Of a stretch of 36,544 nucleotides of DNA, positions 7,764-19,651 are shown in pieces (within the stretch, counting starts at the first letter, position 1; each line of letters starts with the position of its first letter). The stretch comes from Alistipes sp. (GTDB lineage: Bacteria > Bacteroidota > Bacteroidia > Bacteroidales > Rikenellaceae): NCBI GenBank assembly GCA_017503575.1, contig JAFVSV010000047.1, forward strand, positions 1 to 36,544, written 5' to 3'. A program made the position numbers and the translations under genes. The notes beneath the pieces are model-generated. The model was not told the DNA's origin. It was given only the letters and a program-made list of their open reading frames with translations, and did not search any database.

Positions 7764-7807
7764 AGATAAGATAAATCCTCGCTGTGTGGCGAGGATTTAT
7801 CTTATCT
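7764..7807. terminator. Bidirectional terminator between queA and the GH2 gene
   Basis: A perfect 19-bp stem (AGATAAGATAAATCCTCGC at 7764-7782 and its complement at 7789-7807) encloses a 6-nt loop, TGTGTG. It lies between the convergent queA and beta-galactosidase genes and is symmetric, so it can serve both. Confidence 0.85.
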
Positions 7808-7820
7808 GTCTCATTTATAC

Positions 7821-11553
<3,733 letters not shown>

Positions 11554-11570
11554 GGTAGTTGAGTTTTCGA

Positions 11571-11601
11571 CAAAGATACAAAATTTATCTTGTAATGTAA
11601 A
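11571..11601 (-). promoter_or_regulatory. Promoter of the nitroreductase-beta-galactosidase unit
   Basis: On the minus strand TATCTTTG (11578 down to 11571) fits TAnnTTTG. A TTTA (11601-11598) lies exactly 19 bp upstream, the same arrangement as at the epimerase gene. The distance from the box to the ATG is 17 nt. Confidence 0.65.
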
Positions 11602-11658
11602 TAGCCCATGGCGATGATGGCATAGAAAATGCACTACGAAGCGTAAAATTATTGTCGT

Positions 11659-12177
11659 ATGAAGAAGGGATGTTTCTTAAGTGTTGTGGTGGCATTTCTC
11701 GCCACTCTCGGCTGCAATGCGCAGCCACGCTCCATAAATCGCACCACGGTGGGCACCGTAGACCTTAAGCGCTATATGGGTCGTTGGTATGAGATAGCAC
11801 GCTTCGACCACTCGTTTGAGCGCCACTTGGAGAACTGCGAGGCATACTATACCCTGCTTGATGATGGTACAATCTCGGTTACCAATAGCGGCATATCGTC
11901 GAAGAGTGGCGAGCGTAAGATGTCTATTGGCAAGGCAAAGCCTGGAAAGCAGGCGGGGCAATTGCGCGTATCGTTCTTCTGGATATTCTACTCGGACTAT
12001 AACATTCTCGCCCTTGGTGACGACTATGAGTGGGCGCTTGTTGGTAGCCACTCACCCAAGTACCTATGGATACTATCGCGCACGCCACACATAAGCGAGG
12101 CTACGCGCGACCATATTCTCGGCATTGCTCGCATGCGCGGCTACGATACCGACGAGCTTATATGGGTCAAGCAGTAG
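11659..12177 (+). CDS. Lipocalin (Blc-type) lipoprotein
   Basis: This 172-residue lipocalin has the signature GRWYEIARFD (residues 41-50, including the G-x-W motif). It is followed by NCEAYYTLLDDGTISVTNSG, FFWIFYSDYNILALGDDYEWALVGS and a final helix (EATRDHILGIARMRGYDT), as in bacterial Blc. The signal peptide ends at LGC (Cys19), so it may be lipidated and outer-membrane anchored. Blc proteins bind lysophospholipids or fatty acids and are linked to envelope stress. It is divergent from the nitroreductase gene and ends before a bidirectional hairpin. Confidence 0.9.
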   Translation: MKKGCFLSVVVAFLATLGCNAQPRSINRTTVGTVDLKRYMGRWYEIARFDHSFERHLENCEAYYTLLDDGTISVTNSGISSKSGERKMSIGKAKPGKQAGQLRVSFFWIFYSDYNILALGDDYEWALVGSHSPKYLWILSRTPHISEATRDHILGIARMRGYDTDELIWVKQ

Positions 12178-12226
12178 ACTCGAGGGAGGATGTAAGATGA
12201 GATAGGTGCACTATATAAGAGAGTTT

Positions 12227-12274
12227 CAGGGAGATATCAGAGCGGTTTATGCGTACCTCTCTGATATCTCCCTG
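12227..12274. terminator. Hairpin closing the lipocalin gene and the six-gene minus-strand unit
   Basis: CAGGGAGATATCAGAG (12227-12242) is repeated in inverse at 12259-12274 with a 16-nt loop. It lies between the converging lipocalin and BACON lipoprotein genes. T-rich sequence (CTTTTTAG) follows on the plus side after a spacer, so termination of the lipocalin transcript is plausible. For the minus strand the U-tract is weaker. Confidence 0.7.
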
Positions 12275-12299
12275 TTATCTCTCTGCCTTTTTAGTTTAG

Positions 12300-13628
12300 T
12301 TAGTCGTGTGCTTGGTTTTCGTAGGAGTTAGCCTTGCCTCGGAATGTGCCTCGGATATTGTTACCATTGTCATCCTTGCCATCAACCGTGAGAACATAGT
12401 CATCGCCATCCTTCTCAATCTTGATAGTTCCGGCGGTAAAGGGCGCTGCAAGCGACATATCAAGCTGACCACTTACGCACTTCGCATACCATGCGTGGAG
12501 CTGCATCGAGTCGTCACGCAAACGACCAGCAGGGAAGGTGTAGTCCCATGACTCCGCTTTGGGGTCGAGCAGCGTGTACTCGCCAACGAAGCCATCCTTA
12601 TTCTCGAAGCCGCCATTTGAGCGTGGCACGAGGAAGTCGAACAGAAGGTATACACCCGAGAAACCGTTGCGCTTCTCAATCATGTGTACAAACCATACGT
12701 CGCTCTCCGAGTCGTACCAGTTACCACGGTAGATGGGCATAAACTCACCACCCGTAACGTCGAACTCTATATCCGAGGTGTACTGGCTTACGGGGTAGAT
12801 GTCGGCAAACGTAGGCTCTGTGTAGTCCTCCATGATGCAGTTGCCGTGGTACTCTACATGGTGTACCTCGCCATTGAAGAACGTTACATCGGCGATGATG
12901 CTATCCTCGGTAACGGTGAGTGTACCGGTCTTGAACGACTGGTTGTTTGCCAACTCTCGGTTATCGTACATATAGCTGCAATCCATATGTGCGTCAATTG
13001 TGCCTGGCTCGCCTGTACGCTGGTGGTCGAGAGTGTAGGTGCCCACAGGTACACGGCGTGGTGAGTCGAATGCTGCACCACGCTCCGAGTATATGTCGAA
13101 ACGGTACTCGCATGCACCGTATGGCACCGATACGAGGCTCTCGGGCTGCATGTTCGATAGGATGACAAAGTAGTCGTGACCACGCGTCTGCATCTTGCCA
13201 TAGTATGAGCCACCAACGTGTGTAGCGTTGAATGTCTTGTCGTATGGTGTTGTGCCAGCCTGCTTTACCATAACCATAAAGCTGTGGTTGCCCGACCATA
13301 CCTTGATAGTAGCCTCACGAGCATTGCCAGTGTTGGCCGCTACGTTGAATGTTACCTCCAAATCCATGGGGTGTACCGTAACGTCTGTAATCCACTCTAC
13401 GGCTGTTGCTGCCTCGGGCGTCGGGAACTTCTTTTTACTGCGTGTAGCCTCGCTGATATTCTCAAAGTCGTAGGTAATTGTACCCTCGCCACCATCCAAG
13501 CCGAAATTCATGACCGACTCCGATGTTAGCTTAATTTTGAGGTTGTCGTAGTTTGCCTCGGGCTCATTTGGCTCACAAGCGGCAAATGCTACTGCCATAA
13601 AAGCAAATAGTGTAAGTAATCTTCTCAT
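12300..13628 (-). CDS. BACON-domain lipoprotein with two copies of an unnamed domain
   Basis: This 442-residue lipoprotein has a signal peptide with lipobox AFAAC (Cys17) followed by acidic residues (EPNEPE), which favours surface exposure. A BACON-type beta-sandwich spans about residues 31-125 (GLDGGEGTITYDF, AVEWITDV, FMVMVKQAG). Two copies of a ~130-residue region follow (about 135-263 and 285-432). Both have an aromatic strand, a VPVGTYTL or FVGEYTLL motif, then a GTLTV or GTIKI strand and a closing strand with a final Gly. I do not recognise a named domain there. It is the last gene of the unit beginning at the wza-like gene, 27 nt after the Omp28-type gene. BACON domains occur in carbohydrate-active and cell-surface proteins, so a ligand-binding role is inferred. 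Confidence 0.75.
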   Translation of the reverse strand: MRRLLTLFAFMAVAFAACEPNEPEANYDNLKIKLTSESVMNFGLDGGEGTITYDFENISEATRSKKKFPTPEAATAVEWITDVTVHPMDLEVTFNVAANTGNAREATIKVWSGNHSFMVMVKQAGTTPYDKTFNATHVGGSYYGKMQTRGHDYFVILSNMQPESLVSVPYGACEYRFDIYSERGAAFDSPRRVPVGTYTLDHQRTGEPGTIDAHMDCSYMYDNRELANNQSFKTGTLTVTEDSIIADVTFFNGEVHHVEYHGNCIMEDYTEPTFADIYPVSQYTSDIEFDVTGGEFMPIYRGNWYDSESDVWFVHMIEKRNGFSGVYLLFDFLVPRSNGGFENKDGFVGEYTLLDPKAESWDYTFPAGRLRDDSMQLHAWYAKCVSGQLDMSLAAPFTAGTIKIEKDGDDYVLTVDGKDDNGNNIRGTFRGKANSYENQAHD

Positions 13629-13655
13629 GTTAGGTTATTGTGTTTTAGGTTCTTG

Positions 13656-15323
13656 CTATTTGTACTCGTGTGCTGCTGTGCCGTCTATTTCACACATGGC
13701 GGTGTCTATAACCTCGTAGCGGTTGTCGAACTCGTCGTTGGGTGATGATATCACGGCTATAAGTTTGAAGTTCTCGCTTTTCCACGCTGCGGCCTCAAAG
13801 AGGTCGAACTGATATACGCGGCTCATGGTTGTGTTGGCCTGAATGTAGCCGAAGTCGACACCCGAAATGTCGCTCTTCGAAGCATCCGTCAGGCAGTCGC
13901 GCAAGACGCTATGATGGGTGTTCATCCACTCTGCGGTGCCTCCCGACTGCTTGGCATATATGTCGTCTTCGAGTACCCACAGTGCGAGGTGAATGTTCTG
14001 CGCTACGGCACTCTTAACTTCGACGTTTACAATGTACTTGCCATCCTTGATTGTTGCTGCAAGGGCAACCGATGCCGAGGGGTTCTCGTCCCAATACTCG
14101 TCAATCTTCGTCTTCATGTGACTTGGTGCGGCGGCGAAGTTGCGGCAGTAGTTGAACGTGGCGCTGGGATATCCCGTAAGAGGCATATAGCTTGAGCTGC
14201 ATACCTCCTTGTAGTAGCTCCAGAAGGTCTTTGATGCCGACGAGTAGCACGCCTCGCTCTGGTTGTACGAGTAGGCATACACGACATTGAACTTGTTGCC
14301 GTAGCTCTCGTCCTCCTCCAACGACTTAAGCACAGACTTCATATTGGGGCAGTAGCCACAGCCAACACCCGTATGGTCAACGATAAGAAGGCGCTGGTTG
14401 AAGTCGTAGCTCTCTGGCTGGGCATCCTCGGGAAGGTATGGGGTGTACTCGGGTATCACGTTTACGGTGAGCACCTTCGATGTACGGTTGTTATACGTTG
14501 CGTAGAATACTCGCTCGGCAACCTCTGCAGGGGTGTATGGGTTTGTGACCTCACTCTTGGTGTAGTAGTCGTAGATGGTCGCCTCCGAAGTTACATCCTC
14601 ATCGGCATACGCAACGCTGAAGGTGATGGTCTCGCCGCAGCGAATAATTGTGCTGTTAGCTGTTAGTATGGGTAGAAACTCGGCAGCCTTCTGCTCGATG
14701 GTAGCCTCGGCACTCTTGCCCGAGTACGCGAGTGTTACATGACCTGTGCGCTTCTCCTCGACATTGCTGCGAGCTACGGTATAGCTAACAGTGCCATCCT
14801 CTACCGCATCGATAGTTATCCACTCAACATCCGTTGTCACCTCGGGCATAGCACCCTCCTCGTCACACTCGAGCATGTATGTTACCTTACCTGTGCCTCC
14901 CGTAGCCTCGAATATGCTCTTACGCTCCGAGGTTATAGAAAGGCGCACATCGCCCGATGCAAGTGCCTCGTTCTGCTGAATAGCAATAGATAGATTCTCG
15001 GCACCAGCATAGCTTAGCGTTACGATGCCTATGCGCTGCTCATCAGAGTTGTTGCGCTCGACGCTGAATGTTAGCTTCTCGCCAACCATGAGGTTTGTAA
15101 TCCACTCGCTATCGGCCATAGCCTTAAGCTCAACGCCCTCCACGGGGTTGATGATAGAGTAGCCAAGCTCCACTGCGCCACCTGCTGCAGGCATGGTGAC
15201 AATACCCGAGGGAGTTACCGTAATCTCGGGTGTTAATGGCTTCTGCTCGGGAGTAGGCTCCGATGTCTCGCACGCTGCGAACATAAGGCTAACGAAGCCA
15301 AAGAGTACAAACAATCTTCTCAT
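13656..15323 (-). CDS. Lipoprotein: two BACON domains, Ig-like domain, Omp28/thioredoxin-like domain
   Basis: This 555-residue lipoprotein has lipobox MFAAC (Cys17) with acidic residues after it. Two BACON domains (about 35-117 and 126-212) share the pattern GGAVELGY or GGTGKVTYM, then DSEWIT or DVEWIT, and RIGIVTLSY or RTGHVTLAY. An Ig-like segment (about 216-290) follows. From about 305 there is a thioredoxin-like Omp28-type domain with LIVDHTGVGCGYCPN, placing a CGYC pair at Cys322 and Cys325, then a GYPSATFN block. The CxxC could be redox-active or structural. Omp28-type proteins are outer-membrane antigens of Bacteroidetes. Spacing is 21 nt from the upstream lipoprotein gene and 27 nt to the next one, consistent with one transcript. 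Domain calls are by eye. Confidence 0.82.
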   Translation of the reverse strand: MRRLFVLFGFVSLMFAACETSEPTPEQKPLTPEITVTPSGIVTMPAAGGAVELGYSIINPVEGVELKAMADSEWITNLMVGEKLTFSVERNNSDEQRIGIVTLSYAGAENLSIAIQQNEALASGDVRLSITSERKSIFEATGGTGKVTYMLECDEEGAMPEVTTDVEWITIDAVEDGTVSYTVARSNVEEKRTGHVTLAYSGKSAEATIEQKAAEFLPILTANSTIIRCGETITFSVAYADEDVTSEATIYDYYTKSEVTNPYTPAEVAERVFYATYNNRTSKVLTVNVIPEYTPYLPEDAQPESYDFNQRLLIVDHTGVGCGYCPNMKSVLKSLEEDESYGNKFNVVYAYSYNQSEACYSSASKTFWSYYKEVCSSSYMPLTGYPSATFNYCRNFAAAPSHMKTKIDEYWDENPSASVALAATIKDGKYIVNVEVKSAVAQNIHLALWVLEDDIYAKQSGGTAEWMNTHHSVLRDCLTDASKSDISGVDFGYIQANTTMSRVYQFDLFEAAAWKSENFKLIAVISSPNDEFDNRYEVIDTAMCEIDGTAAHEYK

Positions 15324-15344
15324 ATATGCTTATGTGTGGTTGGA

Positions 15345-16769
15345 TTATTCGGGGTTTGTAATGGGGTGACCCATAATTGCTATCTCGCCAATAGGGCCTG
15401 CGTAGTGTGCCTTGACCACATGGTTGTGGATGCTCTCTACATCTACGGTGATATCGTAGCCACCCGAGATATGCTTGATTACCATTGTGCCGCTCTTGAG
15501 CTTTGTCTTAAAGCCGTCGATGCGTATGTCATACTCGTTCTCGAGGTTGAAGTTGTAGCCACCATCATTATCGTCGTCAACATAGTATGTAGCCTCTGGG
15601 ATGATGTTATTCTCGGCATCCTCACCACAGTAGAAGTCGAAGAATAGCTCAAGACCATCGCCCTTAAGGTTTATCGCAAAGTTTGTAGTGCTGAATGCTA
15701 TGCCTGTTGCCTCCACCCAGATCATGGGCTTTGCGCCTGCTGGCATTAGCCATACACTCGATAGGTCGGCGCGATAGTAGATGTCGTACTTTGCGTCAGC
15801 CTCGACCTCTACCTTAATCTTTGTGTCGCCCTCGGCTACTGCAATCTGCTCCTCAACGGCGTATGTTGCATCCTCCTTGGCGCCAAACACCTTCTCGTCC
15901 TCGTTCATGCGGATGTCGAACTCGGCAGTGGTGTCGTTGAACTTAATGCCCTTGGCTACCATATACCTCTTATCGGTGGTTAGGCGCATCTTCTCACCCT
16001 CGAAGTTGCCGTATACCTCGTACAAGTTCTCGCCTGGAGCAAGTGGCTCCATTGCCTCCGCAGGACTCTTGCCCTCGCTCATAATATAATAGGTGTCCTC
16101 CTTGGCGTTGAGGTATATATCATACGTTCCAGCCTTGCTAACGCGTATGTCGCTGCCAAATGACTGTGCTGTGTAGAAGTAATCTGGATTGGCAGGCTGA
16201 CCGTTGCCACCGCGGTTTTGGGCATTGTCGCCATCCTTGATGAATTTGAACTTGTCTTCGGTCGTAAGCTTCACAGCCTTAGCTGCGTAGTAGCCGTCAG
16301 CCTCCTCCATTACGATAGTCTTCGCTGCATCCCACTCGTTCATCGTACCTACGATGCCCCAGCCCTTGAATGGAGTGTCGATAGATTGCTTTATGAGTAC
16401 TATGAACGATAGCTCGTTATATGTTGCAGTTATTATCGCCTGACGCTCCTCGCCAGTGTCGTTCTTCGCTACGGTGTAGTGGATGTCGTCTTTGAGCATC
16501 ACCGACTCTGCAATCTCAATCCACTCGGCGTCACACTCAATCTTGAGTGAGGCTATCTCGCCCGTAATCTCACTCTCGCTATCTATCTCACCAGGAGTGT
16601 AGGTGTATGTAATTACACCCTCGCCACCATTGATATCATACTCGACGACAGCATCCGATGTGAGCGTAAGCTCTGCTATGATAGGAATTTGGGTAGGTGT
16701 GTCCGACTCTTTATTGCATGCTACAAATAGCATTGGTAAAGCAAAAAGTGCGATAAGTAGGTTTTTCAT
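15345..16769 (-). CDS. Lipoprotein: BACON domain plus two SusE/F-like modules
   Basis: This 474-residue lipoprotein has lipobox LFVAC (Cys18) followed by NKESD. A BACON domain (about 35-129) contains INGGEGVITYTY, DAEWIEI and FIVLIKQS. A SusE/F-type module (135-233) contains WGIVGTMNEWD, YYAAKAVKL, DKFKFIKDG, AGTYDIYLN and YYIMSEGKSP, the same strand order as in the SusE/F-like protein at 29750. A degenerate second copy spans about 248-345 (FDIRMNEDEKVFGA, AKYDIYYRADLSSVWLM). The C-terminal part (350-460) resembles the unnamed domain in the lipoprotein at 12300 (SGTMVIKHISGGYDITVD). Carbohydrate binding at the cell surface is inferred. The gene lies 43 nt after the HAD gene and starts the run of three lipoproteins. 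Confidence 0.8.
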   Translation of the reverse strand: MKNLLIALFALPMLFVACNKESDTPTQIPIIAELTLTSDAVVEYDINGGEGVITYTYTPGEIDSESEITGEIASLKIECDAEWIEIAESVMLKDDIHYTVAKNDTGEERQAIITATYNELSFIVLIKQSIDTPFKGWGIVGTMNEWDAAKTIVMEEADGYYAAKAVKLTTEDKFKFIKDGDNAQNRGGNGQPANPDYFYTAQSFGSDIRVSKAGTYDIYLNAKEDTYYIMSEGKSPAEAMEPLAPGENLYEVYGNFEGEKMRLTTDKRYMVAKGIKFNDTTAEFDIRMNEDEKVFGAKEDATYAVEEQIAVAEGDTKIKVEVEADAKYDIYYRADLSSVWLMPAGAKPMIWVEATGIAFSTTNFAINLKGDGLELFFDFYCGEDAENNIIPEATYYVDDDNDGGYNFNLENEYDIRIDGFKTKLKSGTMVIKHISGGYDITVDVESIHNHVVKAHYAGPIGEIAIMGHPITNPE

Positions 16770-16812
16770 AGTTATAGTTTATCGTTGTTATCAGTTACAA
16801 TTTGTGTTACTG

Positions 16813-17205
16813 TTATAGCACCCCGTCATACTCCAACTGTGTGCGTATCTTTGCCCAATTGATAACGGGTCGGCGTGCCCCATCAATAAAGCGTATGGGG
16901 CAGCCTACCGCAGCATCGTCGATATACAAGTCGGCATATACCTTGGGTGACGTTGTCCACTCCCTCTGTTCGGGGTTCTCGTTTATGGCCCAGAGCTCTA
17001 TCTTGCGATCCTTGAACCACTTGGCTGCGGCATTGAGCAAGTCGCCCGAGCGCATCGTGAAGAGTATTAGTCGGTGACCCTTGGCGTTGAGCTTGCGCAA
17101 TACATCTACCGCTCCCTCCACATCCATGCCTACGGCAGGGTACTCATGCTCGACACAAGTACCATCGAAGTCAACAGCTATAATCAGACTATCTCGCTTT
17201 GCCAT
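16813..17205 (-). CDS. HAD-superfamily hydrolase-like protein
   Basis: This 130-residue cytoplasmic protein has HAD motif I as IAVDFDGTCVEHEYP (DxDGT at residues 11-15), motif II as LILFTMRSG and a late acidic motif YIDDAAVG. It lacks a large cap domain and resembles small Bacteroides HAD proteins (BT0820-like) found near surface polysaccharide genes. A phosphatase role is likely but the substrate is unknown. Its start is 2 nt after the stop of the wzc-like gene, so the two are surely co-transcribed. Confidence 0.85.
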   Translation of the reverse strand: MAKRDSLIIAVDFDGTCVEHEYPAVGMDVEGAVDVLRKLNAKGHRLILFTMRSGDLLNAAAKWFKDRKIELWAINENPEQREWTTSPKVYADLYIDDAAVGCPIRFIDGARRPVINWAKIRTQLEYDGVL

Positions 17206-17207
17206 GG

Positions 17208-19607
17208 TTAACGCTTCTTAAAGAGTCTTTTTACGCTGCGCCAACGACGCTTCCACATTGGGGTGTCGTCATCATCGTAGTTGTAGCCGTAGCCATAACC
17301 ATAACCATAGCCGTATGAGTTCTTGGTGAAGGTCGCACCATTATATAGGATACTCATGCTGTGTATCTTCTTATCTCGGTGTAGTGCCTCGATGTCGGGT
17401 AGCTGACGGCGGTCGAGGTTGCCCTGACGCACTACATATATGGTGTGGTCTACATAGCGGTCAATAACCATAGCATCAGCAACAGCAAGTGCTGGAACAC
17501 TGTCGATGATAATATAGTCGTAGCTGCCACGGAGCTCCTCGATAAGGGCGCACATGCGCTTCGACATCAGCAACTCTGTTGGGTTAGGTGGCTGGGGACC
17601 TGCGAACATAATGTCGAGGTTTGGCGTTGTGTCGCTGTGTGTGATAGCGTCGTTGAGTGACTCGATGCCACCTGTGAGGTAGCTTGTCACGCCTCGGCGG
17701 TCATTACGACGTCCCATCATCTTGGTGAATGTGCGGCGACGTAGATCGAGGTCTATCATGAGCACACGGCTACCAGCTATTGCAAGCGTTGTGGCGAGGT
17801 TGCTCGCAACGTATGTCTTGCCACTGTGTGGTACCGACGAGGTGAGCATTATAACCTTTATAGGGTTGTCGACCGACATGAAGCTGAGATTGGTGCGCAA
17901 GATACGGAATGCCTCAGATGTCATGTCACGGCCATCCTCACGAACAACAACGCTTCCATGTGATACCTTGCTGTCGTGGCGAGGTACGATGCCAATCATA
18001 GGGATGGATAGCGCCTCCTCTACCTCCTTGTGCGAGCGTACCTTGGTATTGAGAAGCTCGCGGATGTAGAGAATAGCAAATGGCACTACCAAGCCAATGA
18101 TGATAGCTATCAAATATATAAGCCATGGCTTGGGGCTAACAGGTATGTCGCTACCATGAGCGCGGTCGATGGTGCGGGCATTGCTCTCCACCGTGGCGCG
18201 CGTAATCTTATTCTCCTCGCCCTTCTCCTTGAGGTAGATGTATAGCTGCTGCTTTACCGACTGGTCACGCATGATTGCCATAAGATCCTTCTCCCTGTTG
18301 GGTGAGCTCTTCATCGTTGTGTATACAGTGTCAAGCTCCTTGGTGATGCCCGAAATCTGAACCTTGAGACCCTCGATATAGGTGTTGAGCGACACGATGA
18401 TAGTCTTGCGCAAATCCTTGAGCTGACTCTCCATGTCGGTGATTACAGGGTTGTTGTCTGAGTATGCCTTCAAACGCTGGAACTCAAGTACACCCTTGTT
18501 GTATGTCTGTATGTCGCTTGCCAACGATGTGTTGCCACTGCCTCTCGATGTGATATCAAATGCGGGCATAAGGCTGATACTCTCGCTATTAGCCGTGGCA
18601 GTCTCGAGCACATACTCGGCTACCGAGAGTTCGAAGTTAAGCGATATGGCTTGCTCGTTGAGACGTGCTATCTCGTTGCTAATCATCGTAGCCTCATTCT
18701 CGGGGCTATATAGTTGATTGTCCTGCTTGAAGTTAGCAACGTCGCTATCGGCAATGTTAAGCTCCTCGCTGAGCGTTGCTAAACGCTCGTTGATAAACTG
18801 CTCAGTGATATCCGATATCTTCTGCTTCTCACGGATAGCATCCTCGTGGTAGGCATCGATGACACCATTGATGACATCCTCGGCGCGGCGAGGTACCTCG
18901 TCGACGATTGTGAGGTTGATGACTGACGACATCTTGTCGGCAATCTCGCACTTCAGCTTGCCACGATACTTCTCGATGGCGTTGTTGAGCGTGTTGCGCG
19001 ATACGTTAACCTCCAAGTGCTTGTACTTCTCGAATGCCTTTGTTGGGGTCATGACGATATCGCCCAATGGTGTAGCGATAGTATCACCCGGCATCACCGT
19101 AGCCGAGAACGAGCCAGTTGAGAAGTTCTTGATATTGGCTGAGCCGTCGTCATTCATAGTGTAGGTGAACGAGCCGCTCTTCGATGGCGATAGCGTCAAG
19201 AAGTGCACCTTCATAGGGGCGCGACCATAGAGGTCGGTAGTTCGTATCCTGCCCTTGGTCGTATATGTCGTCGCCAGGTCATACTTGCGAACAACCCTCT
19301 CCATAAGTGTGCGTGACTGCAAAATGTATATCTCGTTATCCACCGAGTGACGACCCATGACACCCGCAATATCGCTGAAGGCAGCAAGCTCGGCTCCCGT
19401 ACCCTTACGCGAGTCCTTGATGAGTATTGATGCCGTACGCTGATACTTTGGTGGGGTGTAGTGTAGGTAGTACTTGGCGGCAAAACCGCATACCAAAAGT
19501 GCAATTACAAACCAATACCAATTGGATAGTATTAGCTGCACATAGTCTCTGAACGTGAAGCGTGACTTCGATGCTCTCTTTTCGTTGCTATCCTTAGTCT
19601 CTGCCAT
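17208..19607 (-). CDS. Wzc-like polysaccharide co-polymerase / BY-type tyrosine kinase
   Basis: This 799-residue inner-membrane protein has TM1 near residues 28-46 (LILSNWYWFVIALLVCGF), a long periplasmic region with Wzz-type segment and coiled coil, and TM2 near 492-515 (PWLIYLIAIIIGLVVPFAILYI). A cytoplasmic bacterial tyrosine-kinase domain follows, with Walker A SSVPHSGKTYVASNLA (Lys597), Walker A' VLMIDLDLR and Walker B YDYIIIDSVP. The C-terminus has seven alternating Tyr (YGYGYGYGYGYNY, residues 765-777) followed by four Asp and a basic tail, the expected autophosphorylation cluster. Such proteins control chain length and export with a Wza channel. The wza-like gene lies 44 nt upstream and the HAD gene 2 nt downstream. 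No glycosyltransferase, flippase or polymerase gene is in the window. Confidence 0.95.
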   Translation of the reverse strand: MAETKDSNEKRASKSRFTFRDYVQLILSNWYWFVIALLVCGFAAKYYLHYTPPKYQRTASILIKDSRKGTGAELAAFSDIAGVMGRHSVDNEIYILQSRTLMERVVRKYDLATTYTTKGRIRTTDLYGRAPMKVHFLTLSPSKSGSFTYTMNDDGSANIKNFSTGSFSATVMPGDTIATPLGDIVMTPTKAFEKYKHLEVNVSRNTLNNAIEKYRGKLKCEIADKMSSVINLTIVDEVPRRAEDVINGVIDAYHEDAIREKQKISDITEQFINERLATLSEELNIADSDVANFKQDNQLYSPENEATMISNEIARLNEQAISLNFELSVAEYVLETATANSESISLMPAFDITSRGSGNTSLASDIQTYNKGVLEFQRLKAYSDNNPVITDMESQLKDLRKTIIVSLNTYIEGLKVQISGITKELDTVYTTMKSSPNREKDLMAIMRDQSVKQQLYIYLKEKGEENKITRATVESNARTIDRAHGSDIPVSPKPWLIYLIAIIIGLVVPFAILYIRELLNTKVRSHKEVEEALSIPMIGIVPRHDSKVSHGSVVVREDGRDMTSEAFRILRTNLSFMSVDNPIKVIMLTSSVPHSGKTYVASNLATTLAIAGSRVLMIDLDLRRRTFTKMMGRRNDRRGVTSYLTGGIESLNDAITHSDTTPNLDIMFAGPQPPNPTELLMSKRMCALIEELRGSYDYIIIDSVPALAVADAMVIDRYVDHTIYVVRQGNLDRRQLPDIEALHRDKKIHSMSILYNGATFTKNSYGYGYGYGYGYNYDDDDTPMWKRRWRSVKRLFKKR
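17277..17315 (-). repeat. Hexamer tandem repeat encoding Tyr-Gly units
   Basis: The coding strand repeats TAYGGY-type hexamers that encode Tyr-Gly pairs at residues 765-777 of the Wzc-like protein. Near-identical short units could expand or contract by slippage in steps of two residues without breaking the frame. Confidence 0.7.
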
Positions 19608-19651
19608 TATGAAATATCTTTATTTTATTACTTATTCGTTAACTTATTTGA

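Noticed and set aside
11554..11634. Longer N-terminus for the nitroreductase
   Set aside because: It runs across the predicted promoter and the residues are not family-like; MADNYLEK at 11553 fits better.
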